Part shown: in pieces, positions 6,619 through 12,878 of the stretch
Numbering within the stretch: position 1 is the first letter of the stretch
Layout: every line of letters starts with the position of its first letter
Origin: Dehalococcoidia bacterium
GTDB lineage: Bacteria > Chloroflexota > Dehalococcoidia > Dehalococcoidales > RBG-16-60-22
Reading direction: 5' to 3'
Assembly (NCBI GenBank): GCA_030613665.1
Contig: JAUWLN010000009.1
Location: 1-18,798, forward strand
DNA: 18,798 nucleotides
The notes under the pieces: model-generated
The model's input: only the letters and a program-made list of their open reading frames with translations
Told to the model about the DNA's origin: nothing
Databases searched by the model: none
Position numbers and translations under genes: made by a program

Positions 6619-6885
6619 ATGGCGTTCCAGATTACGGAGGAGTGCATAAGCTGTGGAGCATGTGAACCGGAGTGCCCGAACCAGGCAATTAGTGAAGGAG
6701 AAACCATCTATGTGATTGACCTCAGTAAATGCACTGAATGTGTCGGCTCCTATGATTCCTCGCGATGTGCTGATGTCTGCCCTGTTGATTCCTGTGTGGC
6801 TGACCCGGCTCATAAGGAAAGCCGCGAACAGCTTATGGAAAAGTGGCAGAAGCTGCATCCGGGAGAAACGCCGTCAGGCGCCTGA
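6619..6885 (+). CDS. 2[4Fe-4S] ferredoxin, YfhL / Allochromatium type
   Basis: An 88-residue electron carrier with two [4Fe-4S] sites. The first set is C9, C12, C15, C19 (CISCGACEPECP). The second is C38, C41, C50, C54 with the 8-residue insertion CVGSYDSSRC between the second and third cysteines, which marks the YfhL/Allochromatium vinosum ferredoxin subfamily rather than clostridial ferredoxins; C59 is an extra cysteine. A C-terminal helix (HKESREQLMEKWQKLH) is also typical of that subfamily. AAAAGGAGGT ends 6 bases before the ATG. The partner enzyme cannot be told from the context. Confidence 0.93.
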   Translation: MAFQITEECISCGACEPECPNQAISEGETIYVIDLSKCTECVGSYDSSRCADVCPVDSCVADPAHKESREQLMEKWQKLHPGETPSGA

Positions 6886-6921
6886 TGGTAGCTTGACGTA
6901 AAGTCTCATAAGTCAATTTCA

Positions 6922-6976
6922 GACAAAAGATAGGGGCTACGGTACCGTAAATTCCATATCGTAGCCCCTATGTCTA
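6922..6976. terminator. long hairpin between convergent fdx and cvpA
   Basis: ATAGGGGCTACG at 6931-6942 and CGTAGCCCCTAT at 6961-6972 form a perfect 12-bp stem with an 18-base loop that itself contains the palindrome CGGTACCG. AGAC (6922-6925) and GTCT (6973-6976) extend the stem beyond a five-base bulge. On the minus strand the stem is followed by CTTTTGTCT, which suits a terminator for the cvpA operon; on the plus strand no uridine run follows, so termination of fdx there would be less efficient. Its place between converging genes suggests a two-way terminator. Confidence 0.7.
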
Positions 6977-7010
6977 ATCATCTGTCTTCTGCAGCAGGTG
7001 TAAATCTAAC

Positions 7011-7499
7011 TTAGTGGAAAAAAGGACGCACTGAGCTAAATTCTCCGGGCAGCAACGCCAGCACCATAGGGAAGCGGTCCAGAAGAAAGGTAGCCAGTGC
7101 CGATTCCGCAATCGGGTCAGATATGCCCAGGAATTTGGTCCACATGGCCAGCAGGGCGCCGCAGAGTATGGAGCCCATTATCAGGCCAAGAAATGCCCCG
7201 CCAAGTCGGTTCAACCAGCCCAGCAGTATGATTGAGGCCAGCCACTTCAGGACGCCGGCGATTATGCTGGCGATAAGCACCACCACAGCGAGAATTATGG
7301 CGAAGGCAACCACTTTAGCCAGTGTCTCCTGGGGAATGAAGGTGAGATGGCCAGCCAAAGCAATGTAAAATCGTCCGGCCAGAAGGACGCCAACAATTAC
7401 CCCGGCGAGCGTTAACACGGCCTTGATGATGCCGATTTTAAGGCCAATCAGCGTGGCGATGCCGATTATTACGATAACTGCGATGTCAAGCCAGCTCAT
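7011..7499 (-). CDS. CvpA family membrane protein
   Basis: A 162-residue, very hydrophobic protein with about four membrane helices. It opens with MSWLDIAVIVIIGIATLIGL, followed by glycine-rich GLKIGIIKAVLTLAGVIVGV, the usual pattern of the CvpA (colicin V production) family: W-x-D near the start, G-x-x-x-G in the first helices, and WLNRLGGAFLGLIMG in the third to fourth helix region. CvpA proteins sit in the inner membrane and have been linked to colicin V export, envelope stress and biofilm, but no molecular activity is agreed. AGAGGT precedes the ATG by about 9 bases. It follows the adaptor-like lipoprotein gene by 46 bases and probably shares its transcript. Confidence 0.82.
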   Translation of the reverse strand: MSWLDIAVIVIIGIATLIGLKIGIIKAVLTLAGVIVGVLLAGRFYIALAGHLTFIPQETLAKVVAFAIILAVVVLIASIIAGVLKWLASIILLGWLNRLGGAFLGLIMGSILCGALLAMWTKFLGISDPIAESALATFLLDRFPMVLALLPGEFSSVRPFFH

Positions 7500-7545
7500 G
7501 GTTTATTAAACCTCTATCCTTGCCGCTCTCAATCTGTTTGCTTGA

Positions 7546-8181
7546 TTATACATTATTATCCAGTACTGCCTCGGCTATGTCTAATCTTCTTTGTGCATAC
7601 TCCACCGTTAGCGTGGGCAGTCCTTGGTCCAGTGCGTACTCCAGGAACGATTTGGCGTTATCCACGTCTTTCTGCGCCGTTTCAATGTCCGGCCAGGTGT
7701 ATATATCCTGGGTCTCATCAAGGTTATGTTCAGCCGACCTCACGGCTATCTGGGCGTTCAATAGGGCCAGCTCCAGTGCATCTTCCCGGTCCATAACATT
7801 ATCAAGTGCATTTTCGGCGGTTTTCTGGCTTAATTCTGCCTGGGTAAGCCCTACCTTGGCCTGAGTTAGTGCGTACTCGGCCTGGTCCCTGGCGAGCTCC
7901 AGAGTGTCAGCATCAAGCTCCGCCAGAATTTCACCCTTGGTAATCCGGTCGCCTTCCTCAACATATATCGTAGCGATGCGACCGCCACTGCTGAAGCTCA
8001 GATTCACATCCTCTGATGTCTCCATATTGCCACTACCGCTGATGGTGACCAGCAGGTCTCCTCGTTCCACTTCAACATATTGTTCTATGTCCTGTTCATC
8101 ATCCCCCAGGGGATTGCAGGCGGTAAGCGCGGTTAAGACTATCAGGAGTAAAAGGGCGGTGATGATGCGTAGTTTTTTCAT
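7546..8181 (-). CDS. short HlyD/RND-type adaptor-like lipoprotein
   Basis: A 211-residue exported protein. It has a lipoprotein signal peptide (MKKLRIITALLLLIVLTALT then AC) with lipobox LTAC and acceptor Cys22. It then has the first half of a biotinyl-lipoyl-like domain, GGRIATIYVEEGDRITKGEI at about 70-89, and from about residue 98 to the end a long helical, coiled-coil-forming region rich in Ala, Glu, Leu and Gln. Membrane-fusion adaptors normally return through a second helix, a second lipoyl half and a beta-barrel, with 350 or more residues; all of that is missing and the frame ends in LDNNV. I chose the ATG at 8181 because GGGAGG lies 6 bases upstream; an ATG eight codons earlier lacks such a site. 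No transporter permease or ATPase gene is adjacent. It may be a remnant or a specialised short form. Confidence 0.7.
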   Translation of the reverse strand: MKKLRIITALLLLIVLTALTACNPLGDDEQDIEQYVEVERGDLLVTISGSGNMETSEDVNLSFSSGGRIATIYVEEGDRITKGEILAELDADTLELARDQAEYALTQAKVGLTQAELSQKTAENALDNVMDREDALELALLNAQIAVRSAEHNLDETQDIYTWPDIETAQKDVDNAKSFLEYALDQGLPTLTVEYAQRRLDIAEAVLDNNV

Positions 8182-8214
8182 TTTAGGCCTCCCGAAAAAA
8201 TACATAATACATGG

Positions 8215-8715
8215 CTATCGGCTCTGTTTTGCCGTTTGCAGGTCTTTTTGGTGCTCTTTCTCCCATCTTTCCAGCAGGGCAGGGAATTCCTGTTCCAGAA
8301 AGGTATATACATTAAGCATCTCCTTCAACCATTTGCTGTTGGAGGTGGTTTTCTCATCAATCCGTCCAAGACCGCGTTCGGCAAGCTGCCGGAACATTCT
8401 GATTTCGCCGGTAAGCCCGCGGCCTATCATATGTTGCCAGGCGCCAGAGCGCAGGCGGAAGTAATCATGCCTGATACCGGGCAGGCTAATGCGTTCAATC
8501 AGGCCGTGATGAATGAGGAGGCGAGTCGTGGTGCTGATGGAACCCTTGCTGGCTTTTAAAGCGCTGGTAAGCTGTTCCATTGATTGGTGGGGTGGGTCAG
8601 AGATAAGAAGCCAGCCCAGAATGCGCCCCGCCATGCGGGGCAACCCGGTCTGCTCGAAAGCGATACCGACTTCTTCAGCAAATTGTTTTGCCTTACCAAC
8701 CGACGCTGTTTTCAC
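8215..8715 (-). CDS. GbsR/MarR-type winged-helix transcriptional regulator
   Basis: A 166-residue DNA-binding protein. The winged helix spans roughly residues 30-90: GLPRMAGRILGWLLISDPPH, then SMEQLTSALKASKGSISTTT (recognition region) and LIERISLPGIRHDYFRLR (wing). LPRMAGRILGWLL and SKGSIS are hallmarks of the GbsR-like branch of MarR. The C-terminal half is helical and probably dimerises. The start is GTG at 8715, because a stop codon lies in frame three codons upstream and the next Met (28) is inside the domain. It is the first gene of a three-gene operon with the short adaptor lipoprotein (33-base gap) and CvpA. The consensus promoter with inverted repeats in front of it suggests it represses its own operon; the inducer is unknown. 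Confidence 0.85.
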   Translation of the reverse strand: MKTASVGKAKQFAEEVGIAFEQTGLPRMAGRILGWLLISDPPHQSMEQLTSALKASKGSISTTTRLLIHHGLIERISLPGIRHDYFRLRSGAWQHMIGRGLTGEIRMFRQLAERGLGRIDEKTTSNSKWLKEMLNVYTFLEQEFPALLERWEKEHQKDLQTAKQSR

Positions 8716-8749
8716 CAGGCTTCACCACGTTTTTCGATCGTTTCAGAAC

Positions 8750-8778
8750 ATTATAAACAATATAATATGTTTTGTCAA
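8750..8778 (-). promoter_or_regulatory. consensus promoter and probable operator of the GbsR-type operon
   Basis: On the minus strand a perfect TTGACA and a perfect TATAAT are separated by exactly 17 bases. The plus strand at 8750-8766 reads ATTATA-AACAA-TATAAT, an inverted repeat that covers the -10 element and part of the spacer. An outer pair, TTCAG at 8742-8746 and CTGAA at 8781-8785, flanks the whole promoter. A promoter this strong overlapped by symmetry usually needs a repressor; the regulator encoded just downstream is the obvious candidate. That assignment is inference. Confidence 0.8.
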
Positions 8779-8790
8779 TACTGAACAAAG

Positions 8791-8808
8791 TAAATATTAA
8801 AATATTTA
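8791..8808. repeat. 18-bp A/T palindrome upstream of the regulator promoter
   Basis: TAAATATT-AA-AATATTTA is a perfect inverted repeat lying 12 bp upstream of the -35 element of the regulator promoter and about 45 bp beyond the proC stop. It could be a second operator, an UP-like element, or part of an AT-rich terminator region for proC; there is no GC stem to support the last. Confidence 0.5.
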
Positions 8809-8854
8809 TAGGAATTTAACGGAAATGTTTTGGTGGTATAGACGTTAGCGCAGA

Positions 8855-9655
8855 TTATTTGCCGAGTTCTTTGGACCGGTGGTAGGCAGCGGCGACTGCC
8901 CTGGAGACCAGTTCGTTGAAGTTTCCGTTTTCAAACTGCTGCAGGGCGGCAGCGGTGGTGCCACCAGGAGAGGTTACCATGCGGCGCAGTTCGGCAGGGG
9001 GTTTGCCGGATTTTTTCAGCAATTGCCCGGAGCCAATCATAGTCTGAAGCACCAGTTCCTGTGCCGTGTCCTCGGCCAGCCCGATGCGGACCGCGGCCTC
9101 GACGAGGCATTCGACAAAGAGGAAAAAATAGGCCGGACCGCTGCCGCTCACCGCGGTGGCGATATCAAGATACCCTTCATCAGCCATGAAAATTTCCCGG
9201 CCCATGGTGCTCAGGATGGCCTTGGCCTGCTCTTTCTGCGTATCGGTTACTTCTGGAGTGGCGGTCCAGACGCTGATTCCCTCTCCAATCTGGGCGGGCG
9301 TGTTGGGCATCACCCGGACCACCTGGCGATGGGCAAGGCCTTTACATAATGTATCTATTCTGGCGCCGGCTATAATGGAAAGAACAAGCTGCCCCGGTTT
9401 AATCTGTCCGGACAGTTCAGGCATTACCTCGGGCAGATTTTGCGGTTTTACCGCCAGAATTATGATGTCGCTCTTTGTTGCGGCGTCGCGATTGCTCTCC
9501 GTAGCGGATACCTGGTAAGTCTGCTTCAGGTGCTGGCGGCGTTCCTCTTTAGCATCGCTGACCCAAATTTTCTGTGGCGTGCTCAGGCCGCGATTGAGCA
9601 CCGCCGCCAGTATTGCTTCCCCCATCGCCCCGCCGCCGATAAAAGCTATCTTCAT
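8855..9655 (-). CDS. proC: pyrroline-5-carboxylate reductase
   Basis: ProC reduces pyrroline-5-carboxylate to L-proline with NAD(P)H, the last step of proline synthesis, in the cytoplasm. The protein has 266 residues, normal for the family. Seen: Rossmann loop MKIAFIGGGAMGEAIL at the start, VKPQNLPEVM, the VMPNTPAQIGEGISV motif, and the C-terminal signature with VSGSGPAYFFLFVECLVEAA and LRRMVTSPGGTTAAAL. I took the ATG at 9655 because AAAGGA then has a 10-base spacer; an ATG three codons earlier leaves only one base. It lies about 21 bases after the leuS stop on the same strand and should share the leuS transcript. Confidence 0.95.
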   Translation of the reverse strand: MKIAFIGGGAMGEAILAAVLNRGLSTPQKIWVSDAKEERRQHLKQTYQVSATESNRDAATKSDIIILAVKPQNLPEVMPELSGQIKPGQLVLSIIAGARIDTLCKGLAHRQVVRVMPNTPAQIGEGISVWTATPEVTDTQKEQAKAILSTMGREIFMADEGYLDIATAVSGSGPAYFFLFVECLVEAAVRIGLAEDTAQELVLQTMIGSGQLLKKSGKPPAELRRMVTSPGGTTAAALQQFENGNFNELVSRAVAAAYHRSKELGK

Positions 9656-9676
9656 GGTATTCATGTCCTTTTACAC

Positions 9677-12139
9677 CTACTGCACGACGAAGTTTATCAA
9701 TCTGCCGGGCACGTAAATTTTCTTCCGGATTTTCTTTCCTTCCAAATAGGCGTTGGCTTTAACGGCTTTCTCCTGGAGAATCTGCGGCAGTTCGTCCTCG
9801 GTTATGGAAGCAGGTACGGTAATGCGGTCGCGGCGCTTGCCGTTTACCTGTATTACCAGCGTTATCTCCTCGTCTCGGGCCAGCTTCTCGTCCCACTGAG
9901 GCCAGAGCTGGTTGTGAATGCTGTACTGGCGTTTCGTTCTCTCCCAGAGTTCTTCGGTGAAGTGGGGGGCGGTGGGTGCCAGAAGTCGGAGCAGGATATC
10001 TATTGACTCTTGCCAGGCTGAATTGCTGATGGCGGCGGTTTCCTTTACTTTTGCCAGGTAGTTGGTGAATTCCATGAGTGCGGAGAGCATCGTGTTAAAG
10101 CGGAGTTTTTCCAGGTCCTGAGTTACCCGCCGGATGGTCTGGTGAGTAAAACGGGACAACTCCTTCTCCTCTGTCTGTATGCGGCCAGGCGCGGCCTTTT
10201 CATCAGGCTGATACTCATCGAGCACCAGTTGCCATATCCGGTTCAGCCAGCGGCTGATACCGCTGATGCTGCTGTCATTCCATTCCCCGCCCTGCTCCCA
10301 GGGAGCCAGGAACATGAGGTAGGCCCGAACCGCGTCCGCGCCCAGCTCAGCCACGTACTCGTCAGGGGTAATCACATTGCCCAGCGATTTGCTCATCTTC
10401 TGCTTCTCGGCAATGATAATCCCCTGGTTGAAGAGGCGGGTGAACGGCTCATCAAAGTCGACTATTCCAATGTCACGCAGTGCCTTGATAAAGAAACGGG
10501 AGTAGAACAGATGCATTACGGCGTGCTCCGCCCCGCCGGTGTAGAGGTCCACCGGCATCCAGAATTTACTCTTGTTGTCATCAAAGGGAGCATCGTCGCT
10601 GCCGGGGCTGGTATAGCGTATGAAGTACCACGAAGAACACATGAAGGTATCCATAGTGTCCGTCTCGCGTCTGCCCGGCCCACCACAGCGCGGGCAGGTG
10701 GTGTTGACAAACTGCTCGTGGTATTTGAGCGGCGATTCACCGGTTGGTTTGAACTCGGCATCTTCGGGCAGCAGTACCGGCAGGTCTGCCTTGGGGACAG
10801 GGACAATGCCGCATTTATCGCAGTAAACTATGGGAATGGGGGCACCCCAGTAGCGCTGACGCGATATTAGCCAGTCCCGTAACCGGTAGCTGGTGGTCCG
10901 CCTGCCCCAGGCTTTTTCTTCGAGAAAATCCGAGATGGCCTCAATGCCCTGCCTGCTGGGCAGGCCGTTGAACTGCCCAGAGTTCACCAGGGTTCCCTCT
11001 TCAATATAGGCCTCTTCCAGTTCTCCACCCTGCCAGTCCGGCGGTGCGATTACCACGCGTATGGGGATATCGTACTTTTTCGCGAAGATGAAATCACGCT
11101 CGTCGTGAGCCGGCACGCCCATCACTGCTCCCGTGCCGTAGCTTAAAAGCACGTAGTCGGCAATCCAGAGGGGAACCTTCTCCCCGGTCAGGTGGTTGGT
11201 GCAGTACGACCCGATAAAGATTCCGTCCTTTTCTTTTTCAGTGGACAGTCTCTCTATCTCGCTTAAACGTCTTGACCTCTCGATGTAGGCGTCAACCTCG
11301 GTCTTTTTCTCCGGCGTGGTCAGCACGGAGACCAGTGGATGCTCGGGCGCGAACACCATGAAGGTAACGCCATAAATGGTGTCCGGACGGGTGGTAAACA
11401 CCCGGATTTCTTTCTCTGGTGTGCCCGGGTGGTCGAGGGCGAAAAATATCTCCGTTCCCTCGCTGCGGCCTATCCAGTTTCGCTGCATAATTCGTATGGG
11501 CTCCGGCCAGTCAATACCGTCGAAGCTCAACATTTCATCGGCATATTTGGTGATGCGGAAGAACCACTGCTCAAGGTCGCGACGGGTAACCATGGTATTA
11601 CATCGCTCGCAGGAACCGCTATCCAATACCTGCTCGTTGGCGAGCACCGTCTGGCACTTGGGGCACCAGTTCACCGGCGCTTTGCCCCGATAGGCCAGGC
11701 CGGCTTCGTATAGCTTCAGGAAAAACCACTCCGTCCATTTGTAAAACTCGGGCAGGCAGGTGACCACTTCCCGGCTCCAATCGTATATAGCGCCGATGCT
11801 GCGGAGCTGGCGACGCATGTTTTCAACATTCTGCATCGTCCAGGTGAAAGGATGAATACCGCGTTTGATGGCGGCGTTCTCGGCGGGGAGGCCGAAAGCA
11901 TCAAAACCCATGGGGTGGAGCACGTTATAGCCCTGCAAGCGCTTGAAACGGGCGTGGACATCTGAAGGCGCCATGGCATACCAGTGCCCGATGTGAAGGT
12001 CGCCGGACGTGTAGGGAAACATGGTCAGCGCGTAGTATTTCGGTCTCGGGTCATCTTCGCTGACCCGGTAGAGCTGGTCATCATCCCAGCGCTGTTGCCA
12101 TTTCCTTTCGATTTCCTGCGGGTTGTACCTGTCTATCAT
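9677..12139 (-). CDS. leuS: leucyl-tRNA synthetase
   Basis: LeuRS charges tRNA-Leu with leucine and hydrolyses mischarged products. The 820-residue class I enzyme has the HIGH motif as DLHIGHW (47-53), GFDAFGLPAENAA soon after, zinc-type Cys pairs (CPKC and CERC), the CP1 editing domain with TTRPDTIYGVTFMVFAPEHP and GTGAVMGVPAHDERDF, a second Cys set (CDKC, CPRC), KMSKS at 581-585, the anticodon-binding helical domain, and the small C-terminal domain ending LEGKKIRKKIYVPGRLINFV. All expected parts are present. GGAGG lies only 4 bases before the ATG, a tight but usable spacing that lies inside a possible stem (see leader). proC follows. Confidence 0.98.
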   Translation of the reverse strand: MIDRYNPQEIERKWQQRWDDDQLYRVSEDDPRPKYYALTMFPYTSGDLHIGHWYAMAPSDVHARFKRLQGYNVLHPMGFDAFGLPAENAAIKRGIHPFTWTMQNVENMRRQLRSIGAIYDWSREVVTCLPEFYKWTEWFFLKLYEAGLAYRGKAPVNWCPKCQTVLANEQVLDSGSCERCNTMVTRRDLEQWFFRITKYADEMLSFDGIDWPEPIRIMQRNWIGRSEGTEIFFALDHPGTPEKEIRVFTTRPDTIYGVTFMVFAPEHPLVSVLTTPEKKTEVDAYIERSRRLSEIERLSTEKEKDGIFIGSYCTNHLTGEKVPLWIADYVLLSYGTGAVMGVPAHDERDFIFAKKYDIPIRVVIAPPDWQGGELEEAYIEEGTLVNSGQFNGLPSRQGIEAISDFLEEKAWGRRTTSYRLRDWLISRQRYWGAPIPIVYCDKCGIVPVPKADLPVLLPEDAEFKPTGESPLKYHEQFVNTTCPRCGGPGRRETDTMDTFMCSSWYFIRYTSPGSDDAPFDDNKSKFWMPVDLYTGGAEHAVMHLFYSRFFIKALRDIGIVDFDEPFTRLFNQGIIIAEKQKMSKSLGNVITPDEYVAELGADAVRAYLMFLAPWEQGGEWNDSSISGISRWLNRIWQLVLDEYQPDEKAAPGRIQTEEKELSRFTHQTIRRVTQDLEKLRFNTMLSALMEFTNYLAKVKETAAISNSAWQESIDILLRLLAPTAPHFTEELWERTKRQYSIHNQLWPQWDEKLARDEEITLVIQVNGKRRDRITVPASITEDELPQILQEKAVKANAYLEGKKIRKKIYVPGRLINFVVQ

Positions 12140-12264
12140 GCAGCCTCCGTTGCCAGAGCGCTATTCAAGCGCCGGAGCAGGCAGTGAATGAATCAAAGAA
12201 AAGAAGTGATGTGAAAAGAGGGGCATTAACCCCTCTCAAAAAGCGCTCCTCCCTTGTAGTTCAC
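12140..12264 (-). promoter_or_regulatory. leuS 5' leader with two candidate RNA structures
   Basis: Between the predicted leuS promoter and the start codon is a leader of about 125 bases. Nearest the gene, GGCGCT and AGCGCT (plus-strand 12168-12173 and 12157-12162) pair as an inner hairpin, and CTCCG just before it can pair with CGGAG, which includes part of the GGAGG ribosome site (plus-strand 12173-12177 and 12145-12149; the inner and outer stems share base 12173). Farther up is the terminator-like hairpin listed separately. No T-box consensus (AGGGTGG-N-ACCGCG) and no run of leucine codons is present, so neither classical mode of leuS control is evident. Regulation is a proposal from the pairing alone. 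Confidence 0.4.
12213..12236 (-). terminator. terminator-like hairpin inside the leuS leader
   Basis: On the minus strand AGAGGGG-TTAATG-CCCCTCT is a perfect 7-bp GC-rich stem with a 6-base loop followed directly by TTTC, a short uridine run. It sits between the likely leuS promoter (12271-12300) and leuS, about 30 bases into the transcript, so it would act as an attenuator for leuS. If the promoter call is wrong it would instead be a second terminator for the upstream DUF5679 gene. Confidence 0.6.
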
Positions 12265-12270
12265 CACATT

Positions 12271-12300
12271 AGTCTAGCTCAATTGACCGAGGCTCGTCAA
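12271..12300 (-). promoter_or_regulatory. probable promoter of leuS-proC
   Basis: On the minus strand TTGACG (5 of 6) and TAGACT (4 of 6) are 18 bases apart. It lies downstream of the DUF5679 terminator and upstream of the leader hairpin, the expected place for a leuS promoter. Confidence 0.5.
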
Positions 12301-12331
12301 CAGGCCAGCCTTCGTTCGATGGAGGGGCTCT

Positions 12332-12376
12332 AAAAAGCGGAGAGACTGGATAATCATTTGTAAACTATCCAGTCTC
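12332..12376 (-). terminator. intrinsic terminator of the DUF5679 gene
   Basis: On the minus strand GAGACTGGATA and TATCCAGTCTC form a perfect 11-bp stem with a 13-base loop, followed by TCCGC and then TTTTT. It begins 34 bases after the DUF5679 stop codon. The U run is five bases offset from the stem, so efficiency may be moderate. Confidence 0.7.
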
Positions 12377-12409
12377 CCTTATATCTTCGACGTCGAAAAA
12401 TAAGTTAAT

Positions 12410-12550
12410 TTAGGCTTTGCCAATTCGGAACATTTTTGTGCCGCAGGAAGGACATACACCCTGAGTGGCCGGCTTGCCATTCTTCATGGTGATTGCCTTG
12501 GCGTCTTTCATTTCCTTCTTGGCACGACACTTCACACAATATGCCTCCAT
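12410..12550 (-). CDS. DUF5679 zinc-ribbon protein (46 aa)
   Basis: A 46-residue protein starting MEAYCVKCRAKKEM and ending CGTKMFRIGKA, with cysteine pairs C5-x2-C8 and C33-x2-C36 and the conserved middle AITMKNGKPATQGVCPSC. This is the DUF5679 family, small zinc-ribbon proteins found widely in Chloroflexota and Actinobacteria, with no assigned function to my knowledge; a nucleic-acid or ribosome-linked role is plausible from the fold and basic charge. AAAAAGGAGG precedes the ATG by 6 bases, a very strong ribosome site, and the gene has its own promoter and terminator, so it is probably expressed well and alone. Confidence 0.88.
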   Translation of the reverse strand: MEAYCVKCRAKKEMKDAKAITMKNGKPATQGVCPSCGTKMFRIGKA

Positions 12551-12587
12551 GACTACCCTCCTTTTTAGTTTATTAAGATTAGTAGCA

Positions 12588-12616
12588 AGAATAAACTATT
12601 CAGTGCTTGTTGTCAA
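12588..12616 (-). promoter_or_regulatory. promoter of the DUF5679 gene
   Basis: On the minus strand a perfect TTGACA and TATTCT (4 of 6) are separated by 17 bases, with the predicted start about 30 bases before the ATG. Confidence 0.6.
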
Positions 12617-12753
12617 TAGCCATAAAGGGTAAAAAGGAATGAATTTGAGCGTCACATGACAAAATAATTCACAGACCGGCCTCGTTTCTTGTCCAGTCTT
12701 TGTCCTTTGGCTTTATGCTTGTCCGCAGACAACTGATTCCGTGAAGGCGAACA

Positions 12754-12783
12754 TTGCTCAATAAACGAAATATCAACTATAAT
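12754..12783 (+). promoter_or_regulatory. probable promoter of the MFS transporter pair
   Basis: A perfect TATAAT at 12778-12783 is preceded after 18 bases by TTGCTC (3 of 6) at 12754-12759. The weak -35 element suggests an activator or modest expression. The leader to the first MFS start is about 90 bases. Confidence 0.5.
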
Positions 12784-12878
12784 TATTGGATTCGAGGTGA
12801 AAAGTGACGTTGAAAATCATTCTTATAGCCATCGGGGCTATTATTTCTGTTCTTTGAGCGATGGGGAAGGACTGAACA

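Larger units (their letters stand above)
12551..12878. other. 328-base intergenic region between divergent DUF5679 and MFS genes
   Basis: It holds a ribosome site and a promoter for the DUF5679 gene on the left (12556-12616) and a promoter for the first MFS gene on the right (12754-12783). After that promoter, ATAGCC (12825-12830) and GGCTAT (12836-12841) form a 6-bp hairpin with a 5-base loop, followed by a T-rich TATTTCTGTT, in the MFS leader. The centre (12630-12750) contains three TTGTCC words with irregular spacing. I see no RNA gene or convincing small coding frame. Confidence 0.55.

Noticed and set aside
12140..12300. T-box riboswitch before leuS
   Set aside because: The conserved AGGGTGG-N-ACCGCG sequence is absent and the leader is too short for the specifier stem of a T-box.
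12689..12724. Three TTGTCC words (12689, 12700, 12719) in the intergenic region
   Set aside because: Spacing is irregular (11 and 19 bases) and the words are short; no dyad symmetry or known binding site was recognised.
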